Positions 52,394 through 61,651 are shown, counted from the first letter of the stretch. The stretch: 64,000 bases of DNA from Pontimicrobium sp. SW4 (GCF_039954625.1 NZ_CP157199.1:1240001-1304000); one strand, 5' to 3'. Made by a program: numbers and translations. Notes: generated by a model from the sequence alone, not told the origin.

Positions 52394-53188
52394 ATGAAAA
52401 TTTTAAATATAGGGGAATATACAGGTGAGATAATACATAGACTTAATGTAGAGGGGAGTATTATTACAAATACACATTATTCAATAAAAGAGAATAATAA
52501 TGATTGGCATTATCATGAAAATCTGCACATTTGTTATGTTTATGAAGGAGGAAGGGCAGATACATTAAAGGAATCTCAATACACTCAAAAAGGAGGTTCA
52601 ATATTTTTTTACCATTCTGGTGAAAAGCACCGTTGGACACCCTCAAGTATTATTTCTAAGAGTGCTAATATTGAAGTTAGCAGTAAGTTTTTAGATAAAT
52701 ATGAACGATCGGAGGATGATATTAAGAATGCCTTAAATCAAAATATAGCGGCAAAAACACTAATATTAAAAATGCAACATGAAATGCTTTTGAATGATAT
52801 TAGTAGCAGTAATTCTGTCCATACATTGTTATTAGAGTTAGTTAATGACTCAAAGAAGATTGAGTTTAGTGCCATGCCAAATTGGGTAATTCGTTTAACT
52901 GAGTTGCTACATGAAGATTGGAATGAGCCAACATCCTTATCTTATTTGGCACTTAATGTTGGGGTTCATCCTGTTACAATTTCAAAAAATTTCAGAAAAT
53001 ACTTTTCTTGTACATTAGGTGAGTACCAAAGAAGAATACGTATTGAAAAGAGTATTGAACTAATTAAAAATAGTAATATATCACTATCCGAAATTGCTCA
53101 TTTATGTGGGTTTGCAGACCAAAGTCATTTTATTAGGAATTTTAAGCAATTAACAGGTTTCTTACCTAAGCATTTTCAAAAGTTTTAA
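52394..53188 (+). CDS. AraC family transcriptional regulator with cupin-like sensor domain
   Basis: The 264-residue protein has an N-terminal AraC-ligand (cupin) domain (NNDWHYHENLHICYVYEGGR, GGSIFFYHSGEKHRWTPS) and a C-terminal AraC domain (TSLSYLALNVGVHPVTISKN, then LSEIAHLCGFADQSHFIRNF, KQLTGFLPKHFQ). The His-rich cupin motif may bind a metal or sugar. It is transcribed towards the S41 protease gene 76 bp downstream, which has its own promoter-like box and could be its target. Confidence 0.9.
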   Translation: MKILNIGEYTGEIIHRLNVEGSIITNTHYSIKENNNDWHYHENLHICYVYEGGRADTLKESQYTQKGGSIFFYHSGEKHRWTPSSIISKSANIEVSSKFLDKYERSEDDIKNALNQNIAAKTLILKMQHEMLLNDISSSNSVHTLLLELVNDSKKIEFSAMPNWVIRLTELLHEDWNEPTSLSYLALNVGVHPVTISKNFRKYFSCTLGEYQRRIRIEKSIELIKNSNISLSEIAHLCGFADQSHFIRNFKQLTGFLPKHFQKF

Positions 53189-53264
53189 TTAGTAGTGGCT
53201 AATTTCGTTCTATTTTTTAATGATTGACATGTTTAGCTTTGCCATATAATTATATAATCAAAAA

Positions 53265-54593
53265 ATGGTAAAAGAAAATCTAAGACAGGCATTGTTATTT
53301 GTTATAACGCTTTTTATTAGTACTAATTTAATTGCTCAGAAAAAAACTCAAGAAGAGGTTAATCAACAAGAATTAAATGTATTAATAGATTCAATATCTC
53401 AGTTAGTTAAAAAGTATTACATAACACTAGAAGATGGTAATAAGATGAGTGAGCTATTACTTTCTAAAAACAAAAACAAAGAATACAACAATTTGATTAA
53501 GCCTTATGAGTTAGCCACTCAGTTAACTACGGATTTACAATCAATAAATGGGGATTTACATATGAATGTAAGTTTTACACCACCAAATATTTCTCCAGAT
53601 ATTAAAACTCGCCCACTACGTGTTGATGAAAAAGGAATGTGGAGCAATTACGGGTTTCAAGAAGTTAAAGTATTAGATGGAAATATTGGTTATCTAAAAG
53701 TATCTCATTTTACAAAATGGGAACATTTTGATGAAGCCAAAAAGGTTGTTACCAAATCGTTCAATTTTTTAAGCAACACAGATGCCCTTATTATAGATGT
53801 TAGAAATAACGGAGGAGGATTTGAAGCAATAGTTGCGTATGTAATTAGTTACTTATTTGATGAAGAACCAATCCATTTGTCAGATTATTATGAAAGGCAT
53901 AATAATGCAAGGTATGGAATTTGGACTACAAAAGATATCCCTGGCAAAAAAATGCCTAATGTCCCTGTTTATGTTTTAGTAAATGATCGAACTGGTTCAG
54001 CTGCAGAATCTTTAGCTTATATGCTCAAACATTTGGATAGAGCAATAATAATAGGAGAAGTGACTAGAGGAGCTGGAAATGGTGCAATGAAGCATAAGTT
54101 ATCAGAAAGATTTTCGGTTACTATTGCAAGTGAAGAAACTATAAATACTATTACTAAAACAAGTTTCGAGCAAGTTGGTGTAATTCCGAATATAAAATCG
54201 TCTAGTGATAATTCATTTTCTGTCGCATATAAGTTAGCTTTAGATTATTTGGCAAAGAATAATTTTAAGAATGTGCATCCATCTAATTATAGTAATATTA
54301 AAAACTTTATTCCTCAAGAAAAAGTGTCTAATGATACTGATATAGAATCATATGAAAAGTATGTCGGGACTTATAAAAGTCTTAGTATTGAAATTAAAAT
54401 ATTCCTCAATGGAAAAACTCTTTTTGCTCAGATGAAAGGAAATGGAAGCAAATTTAAATTAATCCCAAATGGCGATAATACTTTTATAGTTGCTGATATT
54501 AAAGAACGTGTAGAGTTTGTAATGAATAACAACAATGAGGTTGTGAAACTTATAGGTATTGATTCTCCAATGGATTTAAATAAAGTAAAATAG
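53265..54593 (+). CDS. exported S41 family peptidase
   Basis: The 442-residue protein has a signal peptide (about 1-25, ending LIAQ). A helical N-terminal region is followed by the tail-specific protease-like core: GNIGYLKVSHFTKWEHFDEA, ALIIDVRNNGGGFEAIVAYV, VLVNDRTGSAAESLAYMLKH with the likely catalytic serine, and IGEVTRGAGNGAMKHKLSER. No PDZ domain is obvious, as in the interphotoreceptor retinoid-binding-like group. A final beta domain (ESYEKYVGTYKSLSIEIKIF) resembles that of serine hydrolases. It probably acts in the periplasm. Confidence 0.88.
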   Translation: MVKENLRQALLFVITLFISTNLIAQKKTQEEVNQQELNVLIDSISQLVKKYYITLEDGNKMSELLLSKNKNKEYNNLIKPYELATQLTTDLQSINGDLHMNVSFTPPNISPDIKTRPLRVDEKGMWSNYGFQEVKVLDGNIGYLKVSHFTKWEHFDEAKKVVTKSFNFLSNTDALIIDVRNNGGGFEAIVAYVISYLFDEEPIHLSDYYERHNNARYGIWTTKDIPGKKMPNVPVYVLVNDRTGSAAESLAYMLKHLDRAIIIGEVTRGAGNGAMKHKLSERFSVTIASEETINTITKTSFEQVGVIPNIKSSSDNSFSVAYKLALDYLAKNNFKNVHPSNYSNIKNFIPQEKVSNDTDIESYEKYVGTYKSLSIEIKIFLNGKTLFAQMKGNGSKFKLIPNGDNTFIVADIKERVEFVMNNNNEVVKLIGIDSPMDLNKVK

Positions 54594-54748
54594 GGTTATT
54601 AGTTTCAATTGTGAAAATTACAATGCAACTAGTATGTTTTTAGTTATTGGCGCTATGAATTAATTTATAAGTAATGCTAGGATGGTCTTAGGCTGTAACA
54701 ATTCACTAAGATATAAGACCTATAGATAAGTTTAATTAAAAGAAAATC

Positions 54749-55069
54749 ATGATACATAAAGGAGCTATAGTGTTAGGTGTACTAATTGGAGCAGCAGCAG
54801 GTGTTTTATTGGCACCAGAAAAAGGAAGTATTACAAGAGACAATCTTAAAAGAGAAGCAAAGGATATAAAAGAGAAATTATCTAAAGATTTTACAGAGGT
54901 TAAAGACGATTTATCTAAAACAGCAAAATCTGGTAAGGAAACCTTTAAAAAAGAATTTAAAGTTGTTAAATCTAAAGCAAGTTATAAAACAGAACAAGCC
55001 ATTACATTTTTAGAAAAACAGTTAGCAATTTTAAAGGAAAAGAATAAATCGTTTCAAGGTACTAGTTAG
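54749..55069 (+). CDS. YtxH domain protein
   Basis: The 106-residue protein starts with a single glycine-rich membrane helix (GAIVLGVLIGAAAGVLLAPE, KGSITRDNLKREAKD) that is the YtxH hallmark. A long, highly charged helix of lysine/glutamate repeats follows, probably a coiled coil. Proteins of this family are linked to general stress in Firmicutes; the molecular role is unknown. It overlaps the end of the convergent GNAT gene by 4 bp. Confidence 0.85.
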   Translation: MIHKGAIVLGVLIGAAAGVLLAPEKGSITRDNLKREAKDIKEKLSKDFTEVKDDLSKTAKSGKETFKKEFKVVKSKASYKTEQAITFLEKQLAILKEKNKSFQGTS

Positions 55070-55638
55070 AATCTTTTAAAAATTGAAACTTTGATCTCAG
55101 GCCATTCATCTTTTAAAATGCCATAACAGCATGTACTACGTTTATAACCGTCTTGCATTAACGTGTCTTTACGTAGGATACCCTCGAGTTTTGCATTAAG
55201 TTTTTCAACTGCTTTTCGTGAGGCCACGTTGCGCTCATCAATTCTAAATTCTACTTTATCAAATTCAAGTGTTTCAAATGCGTATTGCAGCATTAAAAAC
55301 TTCATATGGGTATTTAACCCTGTGCCTTGAAATTGCTTCCCTACCCATGTCCAACCAATATGTAGCACCTTATTTTTCCAATTAATAAGCCCAAAACGTG
55401 TACTTCCAGCATAAGTTTGAGTTTGTTTATCATAAATAATAAATGGAATAATAGTTTTATGATAATAACCATCTACTGCAACTTGTACGTAGGCTTTTAA
55501 TTTTTCAGGAGTCGAAATATCGCTTGGCGAATATTGTATTAAGTTGTCTTGACTAGCAATCTCAATGAGATTTTTATAATTGCTTAAATCTAATAGCGAA
55601 AGTTTAACTCGCTCGTTTTCTAATGTTGGTGCTTTCAT
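55066..55638 (-). CDS. GNAT acetyltransferase, RimJ/RimL-like
   Basis: The 190-residue protein has the RimJ/RimL layout: TLENERVKLSLLDLSNYKNL, STRFGLINWKNKVLHIGWTW, the acetyl-CoA loop region GKQFQGTGLNTHMKFLMLQY, and ERNVASRKAVEKLNAKLEGI. It would acetylate a protein N-terminus or a small molecule; the acceptor cannot be told. It is separated from the next minus-strand gene by a REPIN-like repeat pair. Confidence 0.88.
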   Translation of the reverse strand: MKAPTLENERVKLSLLDLSNYKNLIEIASQDNLIQYSPSDISTPEKLKAYVQVAVDGYYHKTIIPFIIYDKQTQTYAGSTRFGLINWKNKVLHIGWTWVGKQFQGTGLNTHMKFLMLQYAFETLEFDKVEFRIDERNVASRKAVEKLNAKLEGILRKDTLMQDGYKRSTCCYGILKDEWPEIKVSIFKRF

Positions 55639-55704
55639 AATAATATCTTATAGTCATTGTGATATCAATTATTTATTATTGATAATGACAATTTGTTTAT
55701 GTTT

Positions 55705-55782
55705 TTGTCATTCCTGCGAAGGCAGGAATCCATTTAAAAACGCATATTTAGCTAGTAGATTCCTGCCTTCGCAAGAATGACA
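55705..55782. repeat. REPIN-like pair of REP hairpins without a gene
   Basis: TTGTCATTCCTGC (55705-55717) begins the hairpin ATTCCTGC-gaag-GCAGGAAT. The oppositely oriented ATTCCTGC-cttc-GCAAGAAT ends in GAATGACA (55782). The 27-base spacer holds nothing recognisable. The ends are the same as those of the two GIY-YIG elements at 13091 and 16125, so this is a short, gene-less relative. Confidence 0.82.
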
Positions 55783-55784
55783 GA

Positions 55785-56420
55785 CTAAACTAGTTTGTTA
55801 ATCAATTCTACATTAACTATATGCTTTCCTTCAAAGGGAATAATAGTTACTCTATTTCCAAACAATTCCAAGGCTCTTTCTTTTTCTAAAATCATTCGGT
55901 CTTCGTTCAAGTATTCATCATTAGTACCATAAATAAGTGTTATTTGGGCGTTTAAAAATTCAAAATCGTTTTCAACTAACTCTTTTGGGATTCCTCCAGA
56001 CATTATTACTAATTGACTACATTGTAATTGTCTTGTCGCTAGATATCGCATTGCAACACTAACGCCTTGCGAATACCCAACGACAATAAGGTTTTTATCT
56101 TTCGGAATGTTTTCAACTTCAAAGACTGCATCAAAATAATGCATCACATTGTTAGTTTCTTTTAAGGTGTTCTCTTTGGTAAGCCAACTAGCTCCAACAT
56201 GTTTAAAAGCAGGTTGTATATAATACTTGCTTTGTGCTTGAGGAGCAATGATATAATTCTCTTTAGGATTTAATTCTTTAAAGTATTTTAAAAAGTATCT
56301 ACTTAAATAGCCCATACCGTGACAAACAAACCAAACATTTTTTGTTTTAGAAGTAAGCTTATTTAAAGTTGAATACGAGTTAGTAGTTTTATACGATATT
56401 TCTTTTTCAACCGAATTCAT
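55785..56420 (-). CDS. phospholipase/carboxylesterase-type alpha/beta hydrolase
   Basis: The 211-residue cytoplasmic protein has VWFVCHGMGYLSRYFLKYF, an IAPQAQSKYYIQPAFKHVGA segment, the nucleophile elbow GYSQGVSVAMRYLA, a loop with the acid in LIYGTNDEYLNED, and the final GKHIVNVELI with the histidine. This is the pattern of the carboxylesterase/acyl-protein thioesterase family. It is divergent from the menaquinone cluster. The repeat pair at 55705-55782 begins right after its stop. Confidence 0.87.
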   Translation of the reverse strand: MNSVEKEISYKTTNSYSTLNKLTSKTKNVWFVCHGMGYLSRYFLKYFKELNPKENYIIAPQAQSKYYIQPAFKHVGASWLTKENTLKETNNVMHYFDAVFEVENIPKDKNLIVVGYSQGVSVAMRYLATRQLQCSQLVIMSGGIPKELVENDFEFLNAQITLIYGTNDEYLNEDRMILEKERALELFGNRVTIIPFEGKHIVNVELINKLV

Positions 56421-56463
56421 TTGTGGTGTTGGTTTTGTACATTTACAAATCTAAATCAAATGT

Positions 56464-56889
56464 ATGCATTTTAATAAAGAAGAAGTAATTGCAAGAGCAA
56501 ATGCTACAAGTAAAAATACTTTAATGGAAACATTAGGGATTGAGATTTGTGATGTTGGTGAAGACTTTCTTGTAGCAAAAATGCCAGTGAACCCTAGAGT
56601 ACACCAGCCAGCTGGTGTACTACATGGAGGAGCTATAGTAGCTTTAGCCGAAAGCGTTGGAAGTTTTGCAGCGCATATTTTTATTGATACCGACAAGTAT
56701 TATGTAAGAGGTATAGAGATTGCCGCAAATCATTTTAAAAGTATAGCAGAGGGAACTATTTATGCTAAAGCAATATTTGTTCATAGAGGACGAACTACAC
56801 AGCACTTTGATATTAAAGTGACTGATGATGATAATCAATTAATTTCGTCTTGTAAATTAACAACAATCACACTTCCAAAATCTAAATAG
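56464..56889 (+). CDS. menI: hotdog-fold thioesterase, probable DHNA-CoA thioesterase
   Basis: The 141-residue PaaI/YbgC-class protein has the catalytic segment VHQPAGVLHGGAIVALAESV, GIEIAANHFKSIAEGTIYAK and FVHRGRTTQHFDIKVTDDDN. It is the first gene of a run with menF and menD (next ATG 4 bp after its stop). This makes hydrolysis of 1,4-dihydroxy-2-naphthoyl-CoA in menaquinone synthesis the most likely role. The family alone would allow other acyl-CoA substrates, so the gene symbol rests on context. Confidence 0.82.
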   Translation: MHFNKEEVIARANATSKNTLMETLGIEICDVGEDFLVAKMPVNPRVHQPAGVLHGGAIVALAESVGSFAAHIFIDTDKYYVRGIEIAANHFKSIAEGTIYAKAIFVHRGRTTQHFDIKVTDDDNQLISSCKLTTITLPKSK

Positions 56890-56893
56890 TTTG

Positions 56894-58015
56894 ATGACCT
56901 CAAAGGATTTTTTCGGTTATATTTCAGAGCATTATAGTAAAGGTCTACCATTTGTAGCCTATAGTAAGCCAAATACGTTTGAGATTAAAGCTGTGTTACA
57001 AAAAGATAGTACACTCTATAAAATTGAAGATTTTAATGAAACTGGTTTTGTATTTGCACCTTTTGATATTCGAAAAGATGCCATTTTGATGCCATACAGC
57101 AAATCTAGAATGCTTTTAACCTTGGAGGACGTTCCTGTTGAAAAAGAAGAAGCGTTGCCATTTGATATTGATAACGACCAATTACATCACGTGCATTTAG
57201 TAGAAAAAGGAATAGAGTCAATCCAAAAGGGAAACCTCGAAAAAGTGGTGCTTTCACGAAAGGAAACTTTACAATTAGACAAGCCTTTAGATCCATTAAA
57301 AGTTTTTAAAACCCTTTTAAATAATTATAACTCTGCTTTCGTATACTGTTGGTACCATCCTAATGTAGGCCTGTGGTTAGGTGCAACTCCAGAAACATTG
57401 TTGAGTATAGAACGTAACAGATTTTCCACTATGGCTTTAGCTGGAACTCAAGATTATTTTGGAACTCTTGAAGTAGATTGGGATTCTAAAGAAATTAATG
57501 AGCAAAAATTGGTGTCAGACTACGTTGTGAAAGTATTAAATGGGCACGTTAAAAATATTGAAGCATCAGAAGTTCAAACCGTTAAAGCTGGAAGGTTGTT
57601 ACATTTACGAACAGATATCACAGGAGAACTGATAGACCATTCTAAAAGTATTCAAAAACTTATTTTAAAATTACATCCAACACCAGCAGTTTGTGGCTTA
57701 CCAAAAATTGATGCGATGCAGTTTATTCTTGATAATGAACATTACAATCGTGAGTTTTACTCAGGTTTTTTGGGAGAACTAAACAAAGAAACTAAAGTGC
57801 AGCCACGTTCAGGGCGTAGAAATATTGAAAATGCTGCCTATGCATTCAATAAACGTTCAACCAATTTGTTTGTTAATTTAAGATGTATGCAACTACAAGA
57901 TTCTAAGGCTATATTGTATGTTGGAGGAGGCGTTACTAAAAATTCAAATCCTGAAAAAGAATGGCTTGAAACTGTTAATAAAACTAATACGATTAAAAAG
58001 GTTATTGTTTCATAA
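56894..58015 (+). CDS. menF: isochorismate synthase, menaquinone type
   Basis: The ATG at 56894 follows the thioesterase stop closely; a TTG one codon earlier is in frame. The 373-residue chorismate-binding enzyme has LEKVVLSRKETLQLDKPLDP, WLGATPETLLSIERNRFSTM, ALAGTQDYFG, HLRTDITGEL, HPTPAVCGLPKIDAM and REFYSGFLGEL. It isomerises chorismate to isochorismate, the first committed step to menaquinone. The enterobactin enzyme EntC is similar, but the adjacent menD decides for MenF. Confidence 0.94.
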   Translation: MTSKDFFGYISEHYSKGLPFVAYSKPNTFEIKAVLQKDSTLYKIEDFNETGFVFAPFDIRKDAILMPYSKSRMLLTLEDVPVEKEEALPFDIDNDQLHHVHLVEKGIESIQKGNLEKVVLSRKETLQLDKPLDPLKVFKTLLNNYNSAFVYCWYHPNVGLWLGATPETLLSIERNRFSTMALAGTQDYFGTLEVDWDSKEINEQKLVSDYVVKVLNGHVKNIEASEVQTVKAGRLLHLRTDITGELIDHSKSIQKLILKLHPTPAVCGLPKIDAMQFILDNEHYNREFYSGFLGELNKETKVQPRSGRRNIENAAYAFNKRSTNLFVNLRCMQLQDSKAILYVGGGVTKNSNPEKEWLETVNKTNTIKKVIVS

Positions 58016-58047
58016 ACTTAAGTATTATAAATAACTTTGTGCACTGA

Positions 58048-59793
58048 ATGAAACTACCAAAAATCCCTTTAGCACAAACCATTATTCAGCTATGCAAAGC
58101 TAAAAAAGTAAAGCATATTGTTATTTCTCCAGGAAGCCGAAATGCACCACTAACTATTGGTTTTTCTAATCATGAGTATTTTACTTGTTATAGTATTGTT
58201 GATGAGCGCTGTGCTGCTTTTTTTGCATTAGGAATTGCACAGCAATTACGAGAACCTGTGGTAGTAGTATGTACTTCAGGGAGTGCTTTATTGAATTATT
58301 ATCCAGCTGTAGCTGAAGCCTACTATAGTAACATTCCATTAGTAGTAATTTCGGCAGATAGACCAAAACATTTAGTAGGTATTGGTGATGGACAAACCAT
58401 TAATCAAAAAGGAGTTTACCATAATCATATTTTTTATGAAGCTAATCTTAAAGAAGATATTGTTGCAGATAATAATAGCCCAATAAATGAGCCAACGATT
58501 ATCAAAACTCTCGAAAATAAAGTAGAACGATTCCTTGAGCTTCAAAAAAATATTGAAGAGTTTAATACTGCTGAAATTAATAAAGCAATTAATTCTTCTA
58601 TTTTAAACAGAGGACCTGTACATATTAATGTGCCTTTTAATGAGCCGTTATACGATATGGTTGATGAGTTTTCTGTTGCTACTGAAGCTACTTTGCCAAA
58701 TCCTGTTAGCTATCAAGAAGACCTCTCCAATTATATTGATTCATGGAATAAAGCATCAAAAAAAATGGTACTTGTAGGTGTTAATGCCCCAAATGCTGTT
58801 GACAAGAATATTTTGGAGCTTTTAGCCAATGATGATAGTACTATTGTATTTACTGAATCAACATCAAATTTGCATCATGATGAGTTTTTTCCAAGCATTG
58901 ATAAGATAATTGCGCCTCTTAAGGATGTTGATTTTGAAAAATTACAACCAGAAATATTGTTGACTTTTGGAGGTTTAATAGTGTCAAAAAAAGTAAAAGC
59001 TTTCCTTAGAAAATACCAACCAAAGCAACATTGGCATATAGATAATGTAACAGCAAATGATACATTTTTTAGTTTAAGTAAACACTTTGAATATTCTGTA
59101 AATCAGTTTTTTAAGCAATTTTTAATTGATTCGAAAAGTATTAAGAGCGCATACAAGCCATATTGGAGTAAGGTGAAATCACATAGGCAAGTTGAGCATG
59201 AAAAGTACCTTGAAAATTGTGAGTATTCTGATTTAAAAGTTTTTGAAAAAGTACTACAGTCTCTTCCAAATCATGGAATTGTGCATTCTGGAAATAGTTC
59301 AGCTATTAGATATATGCAACTTTTTAATATTAATAAGAGTTTACAAATCTACTGTAATAGAGGAACTAGTGGAATAGATGGTAGTACTAGTACAGCTATT
59401 GGCTGTGCTGCAGTTAATGATAAGCAAACTATTTTAATTACTGGCGATTTAAGCTTTTTTTACGATAGTAACGCTTTGTGGAATAATTATGTACCTAATA
59501 ATTTTAGAATTATTCTTATTAATAATGGAGGAGGAGGTATTTTTAGAATACTTCCTGGGCACAAAAACACAGATAATTTTGATACTTTTTTCGAAACTAA
59601 ACACAATTTAAATGCAAAACAATTGTGTATGATGTATAATATAACCTATCAAGCATCCGACAGTATTGCTAATCTTGAAAGTAAACTACAAGACTTTTAT
59701 AATGAAGATAACTCTCCAAAACTGTTAGAAATTTTCACTCCTAGAATGGTTAATGACCAAGTTTTATTAGATTATTTTAAAGCTATTGTATAA
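58048..59793 (+). CDS. menD: 2-succinyl-5-enolpyruvyl-6-hydroxy-3-cyclohexene-1-carboxylate synthase
   Basis: The 581-residue thiamine-diphosphate enzyme has HIVISPGSRNAPLTIGFSNH, YSIVDERCAAFFALGIAQQL, VCTSGSALLNYYPAVAEAYY, and the TPP region NRGTSGIDGSTSTAIGCAAV with TGDLSFFYDSNALWN. It condenses isochorismate with 2-oxoglutarate. A TAACTTTG -7 box lies at 58032-58039, just before the ATG, so it may also be transcribed separately from menF. Confidence 0.96.
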   Translation: MKLPKIPLAQTIIQLCKAKKVKHIVISPGSRNAPLTIGFSNHEYFTCYSIVDERCAAFFALGIAQQLREPVVVVCTSGSALLNYYPAVAEAYYSNIPLVVISADRPKHLVGIGDGQTINQKGVYHNHIFYEANLKEDIVADNNSPINEPTIIKTLENKVERFLELQKNIEEFNTAEINKAINSSILNRGPVHINVPFNEPLYDMVDEFSVATEATLPNPVSYQEDLSNYIDSWNKASKKMVLVGVNAPNAVDKNILELLANDDSTIVFTESTSNLHHDEFFPSIDKIIAPLKDVDFEKLQPEILLTFGGLIVSKKVKAFLRKYQPKQHWHIDNVTANDTFFSLSKHFEYSVNQFFKQFLIDSKSIKSAYKPYWSKVKSHRQVEHEKYLENCEYSDLKVFEKVLQSLPNHGIVHSGNSSAIRYMQLFNINKSLQIYCNRGTSGIDGSTSTAIGCAAVNDKQTILITGDLSFFYDSNALWNNYVPNNFRIILINNGGGGIFRILPGHKNTDNFDTFFETKHNLNAKQLCMMYNITYQASDSIANLESKLQDFYNEDNSPKLLEIFTPRMVNDQVLLDYFKAIV

Positions 59794-59868
59794 TTTTTTA
59801 GTGACTTTTTTTGTATTTTAGTGTCACATTGGTAGTTAGTAGAATTAATTTAAAAAAATAACGTAATT

Positions 59869-60207
59869 ATGAGTAAAAGAGACGAGCTTATTGCAAAGTA
59901 CGCAGCAGATTTAAAAGACAAATGTGGTATGAAACCAGACATGGATTTATTAACCAAAGTAACTATTGGTTGTGGGCCATCTATTTATAATGCTGATGCA
60001 GCAACGGTATCTGGATCTGATGCATCAGAGTTAGCAACAGTAAAAAACAACTTTTTGATTAAAAAACTGGGCTTAAAGGACGGAGCTGATTTAGATAAAG
60101 CTATAGATAAAGTAATGGACACTTATGGACGTTCAAACAGAAATAAATATAGAGCAGTAGTTTACTATATGTTAACAAAACATTTCGGTAAGGAATCTGC
60201 TTATTAA
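59869..60207 (+). CDS. DUF2853 family protein
   Basis: The 112-residue soluble protein has the features of DUF2853: SKRDELIAKYAADLKDKCGM, DMDLLTKVTIGCGPSIYNAD, AATVSGSDASELATVKNNFL, and YGRSNRNKYRAVVYYMLTKH. The function is unknown, though a member has been solved structurally as a small helical protein. It lies between menD and the CvfB-like gene, with its own terminator, and there is no reason beyond proximity to link it with menaquinone. Confidence 0.87.
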   Translation: MSKRDELIAKYAADLKDKCGMKPDMDLLTKVTIGCGPSIYNADAATVSGSDASELATVKNNFLIKKLGLKDGADLDKAIDKVMDTYGRSNRNKYRAVVYYMLTKHFGKESAY

Positions 60208-60248
60208 TAAAAATAATAGCTTATTAAATATGAGCTTAACCATTATTA

Positions 60249-60280
60249 AAAGTGTCGCGATTAGTTGTGGCGCTTTTTTT
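60249..60280 (+). terminator. terminator after DUF2853 gene
   Basis: AGTGTCGC and GTGGCGCT pair with wobbles and one mismatch around a 7-base loop, followed by seven Ts. Confidence 0.65.
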
Positions 60281-60300
60281 ATTACTGCTATTAATATCCT

Positions 60301-60308
60301 TACATTTG
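60301..60308 (+). promoter_or_regulatory. -7 promoter box of the cvfB-like gene
   Basis: TACATTTG fits TAnnTTTG and ends 4 bases before the ATG at 60313, which implies a leaderless or nearly leaderless transcript. No clear -33 TTG is seen. Confidence 0.4.
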
Positions 60309-60312
60309 CACT

Positions 60313-61149
60313 ATGATAAATATTGGAGAATATAACACATTAACTATACTTAGAGAAAAAGAACCTGGGCTATTTTTAAGCGATGAAGAAGGTGATGAAG
60401 TTCTTTTGCCTAATAGATATGTCCCTAAAGAATTTAAAATTTGGGATAAACTTGAAGTTTTTGTATATCTAGATAATGATGAACGATTAGTAGCTGTTAC
60501 CGACAGACCATATATTACCAAGGGTGATTTTGCTCTTTTGCGTTGCAACGATGTTACTAATCATGGTGCTTTTTTAGATTGGGGAATGGTAAAGGAGTTA
60601 TTTTGCCCATTCAAAGAACAAGCATTTAAAATGAAAAAAGGTGGTTGGTATTTGGTACATTGTTATTTAGACGAAGAAACTAATAGATTAGTAGCTTCAA
60701 GCAAAACAAACCACTTTTTAGATAATAAAGAGTTAACCGTTAACCAATTTGATGAAGTAGATTTAATTGTATCGCATCCTTCAGAAATTGGTATGAATGT
60801 GATAGTTAATAAAAAACATCTTGGATTAATATTTAATGATGATATTTTTAAAGATTTAAGTGTTGGTGATAGATTAAAGGGCATTGTTAAAAAAGTCCGT
60901 CCCGATAACAAATTAGATATTTCGTTAGGGCAAATTGGTTATAGAAATATAGAGCCTAATGCTGAGTTAATTTTGAGTGAATTGAGTGATAATAGTGGTT
61001 ATTTAAACCTAACAGATAAATCTTCACCTGAAGATATTAAAGAAGTTTTACAAATGAGCAAAAAGAACTTTAAAAAAGCAGTTGGAACACTATATAAGCA
61101 ACGACTTATCACTATTGAAGATAAAGGTATAAGGTTAGTTGAAAATTAA
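60313..61149 (+). CDS. cvfB: CvfB-like S1 RNA-binding protein
   Basis: The 278-residue protein has an N-terminal S1-like domain (IGEYNTLTILREKEPGLFLS, DEEGDEVLLPNRYVP), a second (DVTNHGAFLDWGMVKELFCP, FKEQAFKMKKGGWYLVHCYL) and a third (DRLKGIVKKVRPDNKLDISL). It ends in a winged helix-type end (DIKEVLQMSKKNFKKAVGTL). This is the layout of CvfB, an RNA-binding regulator of virulence genes in Staphylococcus. In Bacteroidota its role is unexplored. The gene is single with its own promoter. Confidence 0.88.
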   Translation: MINIGEYNTLTILREKEPGLFLSDEEGDEVLLPNRYVPKEFKIWDKLEVFVYLDNDERLVAVTDRPYITKGDFALLRCNDVTNHGAFLDWGMVKELFCPFKEQAFKMKKGGWYLVHCYLDEETNRLVASSKTNHFLDNKELTVNQFDEVDLIVSHPSEIGMNVIVNKKHLGLIFNDDIFKDLSVGDRLKGIVKKVRPDNKLDISLGQIGYRNIEPNAELILSELSDNSGYLNLTDKSSPEDIKEVLQMSKKNFKKAVGTLYKQRLITIEDKGIRLVEN

Positions 61150-61153
61150 AGCT

Positions 61154-61558
61154 TTATTCTATTTCTTTTTTAATCCAATCTATTGCTGAATCTAAATTAT
61201 TAAAAAACTTCCCTTTAAACTTTAGAAGTTGTTTTTCTAATTCGAAATTCTTTAAAGAAAGATCTGTATAAGCTACGACTGCATTAGCAACTACAGATTT
61301 AAATTTATGAGCAATAGGAATAAGCTCAAAAACATTTACAGAATATGGATACAATCTATGACTAACTATCCCGAAAGGCTTTTCTAAGCCATAGCAATCC
61401 ATACATAAATCAAAAACTTTTATAAATTCTTTTTCACCCATTACAATTCCTTCATAAATTTCTGTAATCAAAAAATTATCAAAAAAATATAAATTACCAA
61501 ATTTTGTTTCCACTATAGAAATAGCTTCTTTGCCCAAAGGAGTTTCCTTAATGTTCAT
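61154..61558 (-). CDS. hypothetical protein, paralog of the 61652-62104 product
   Basis: The 134-residue protein has a core pattern (GNLYFFDNFLITEIYEGIVM, a hydrophobic helix, KPFGIVSHRLYPYSVNVFEL, VVANAVVAYTDLSLKNFELE, KQLLKFKGKFFNNLDSAIDW) that is repeated in the neighbouring gene. The alternating strands and helices resemble a STAS/SpoIIAA-like fold, as in small proteins that sense or bind a partner in Bacteroidota. This is a guess from pattern. It lies 4 bp from convergent cvfB. Confidence 0.65.
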   Translation of the reverse strand: MNIKETPLGKEAISIVETKFGNLYFFDNFLITEIYEGIVMGEKEFIKVFDLCMDCYGLEKPFGIVSHRLYPYSVNVFELIPIAHKFKSVVANAVVAYTDLSLKNFELEKQLLKFKGKFFNNLDSAIDWIKKEIE

Positions 61559-61651
61559 TTAAGAGAGATTTTTAAACAGCTACAAGTTAAAAAAAATAAA
61601 TAATTAAGAGAATGATTTTTAATAAAACCCTTTCGATATATTATGTTTTAC

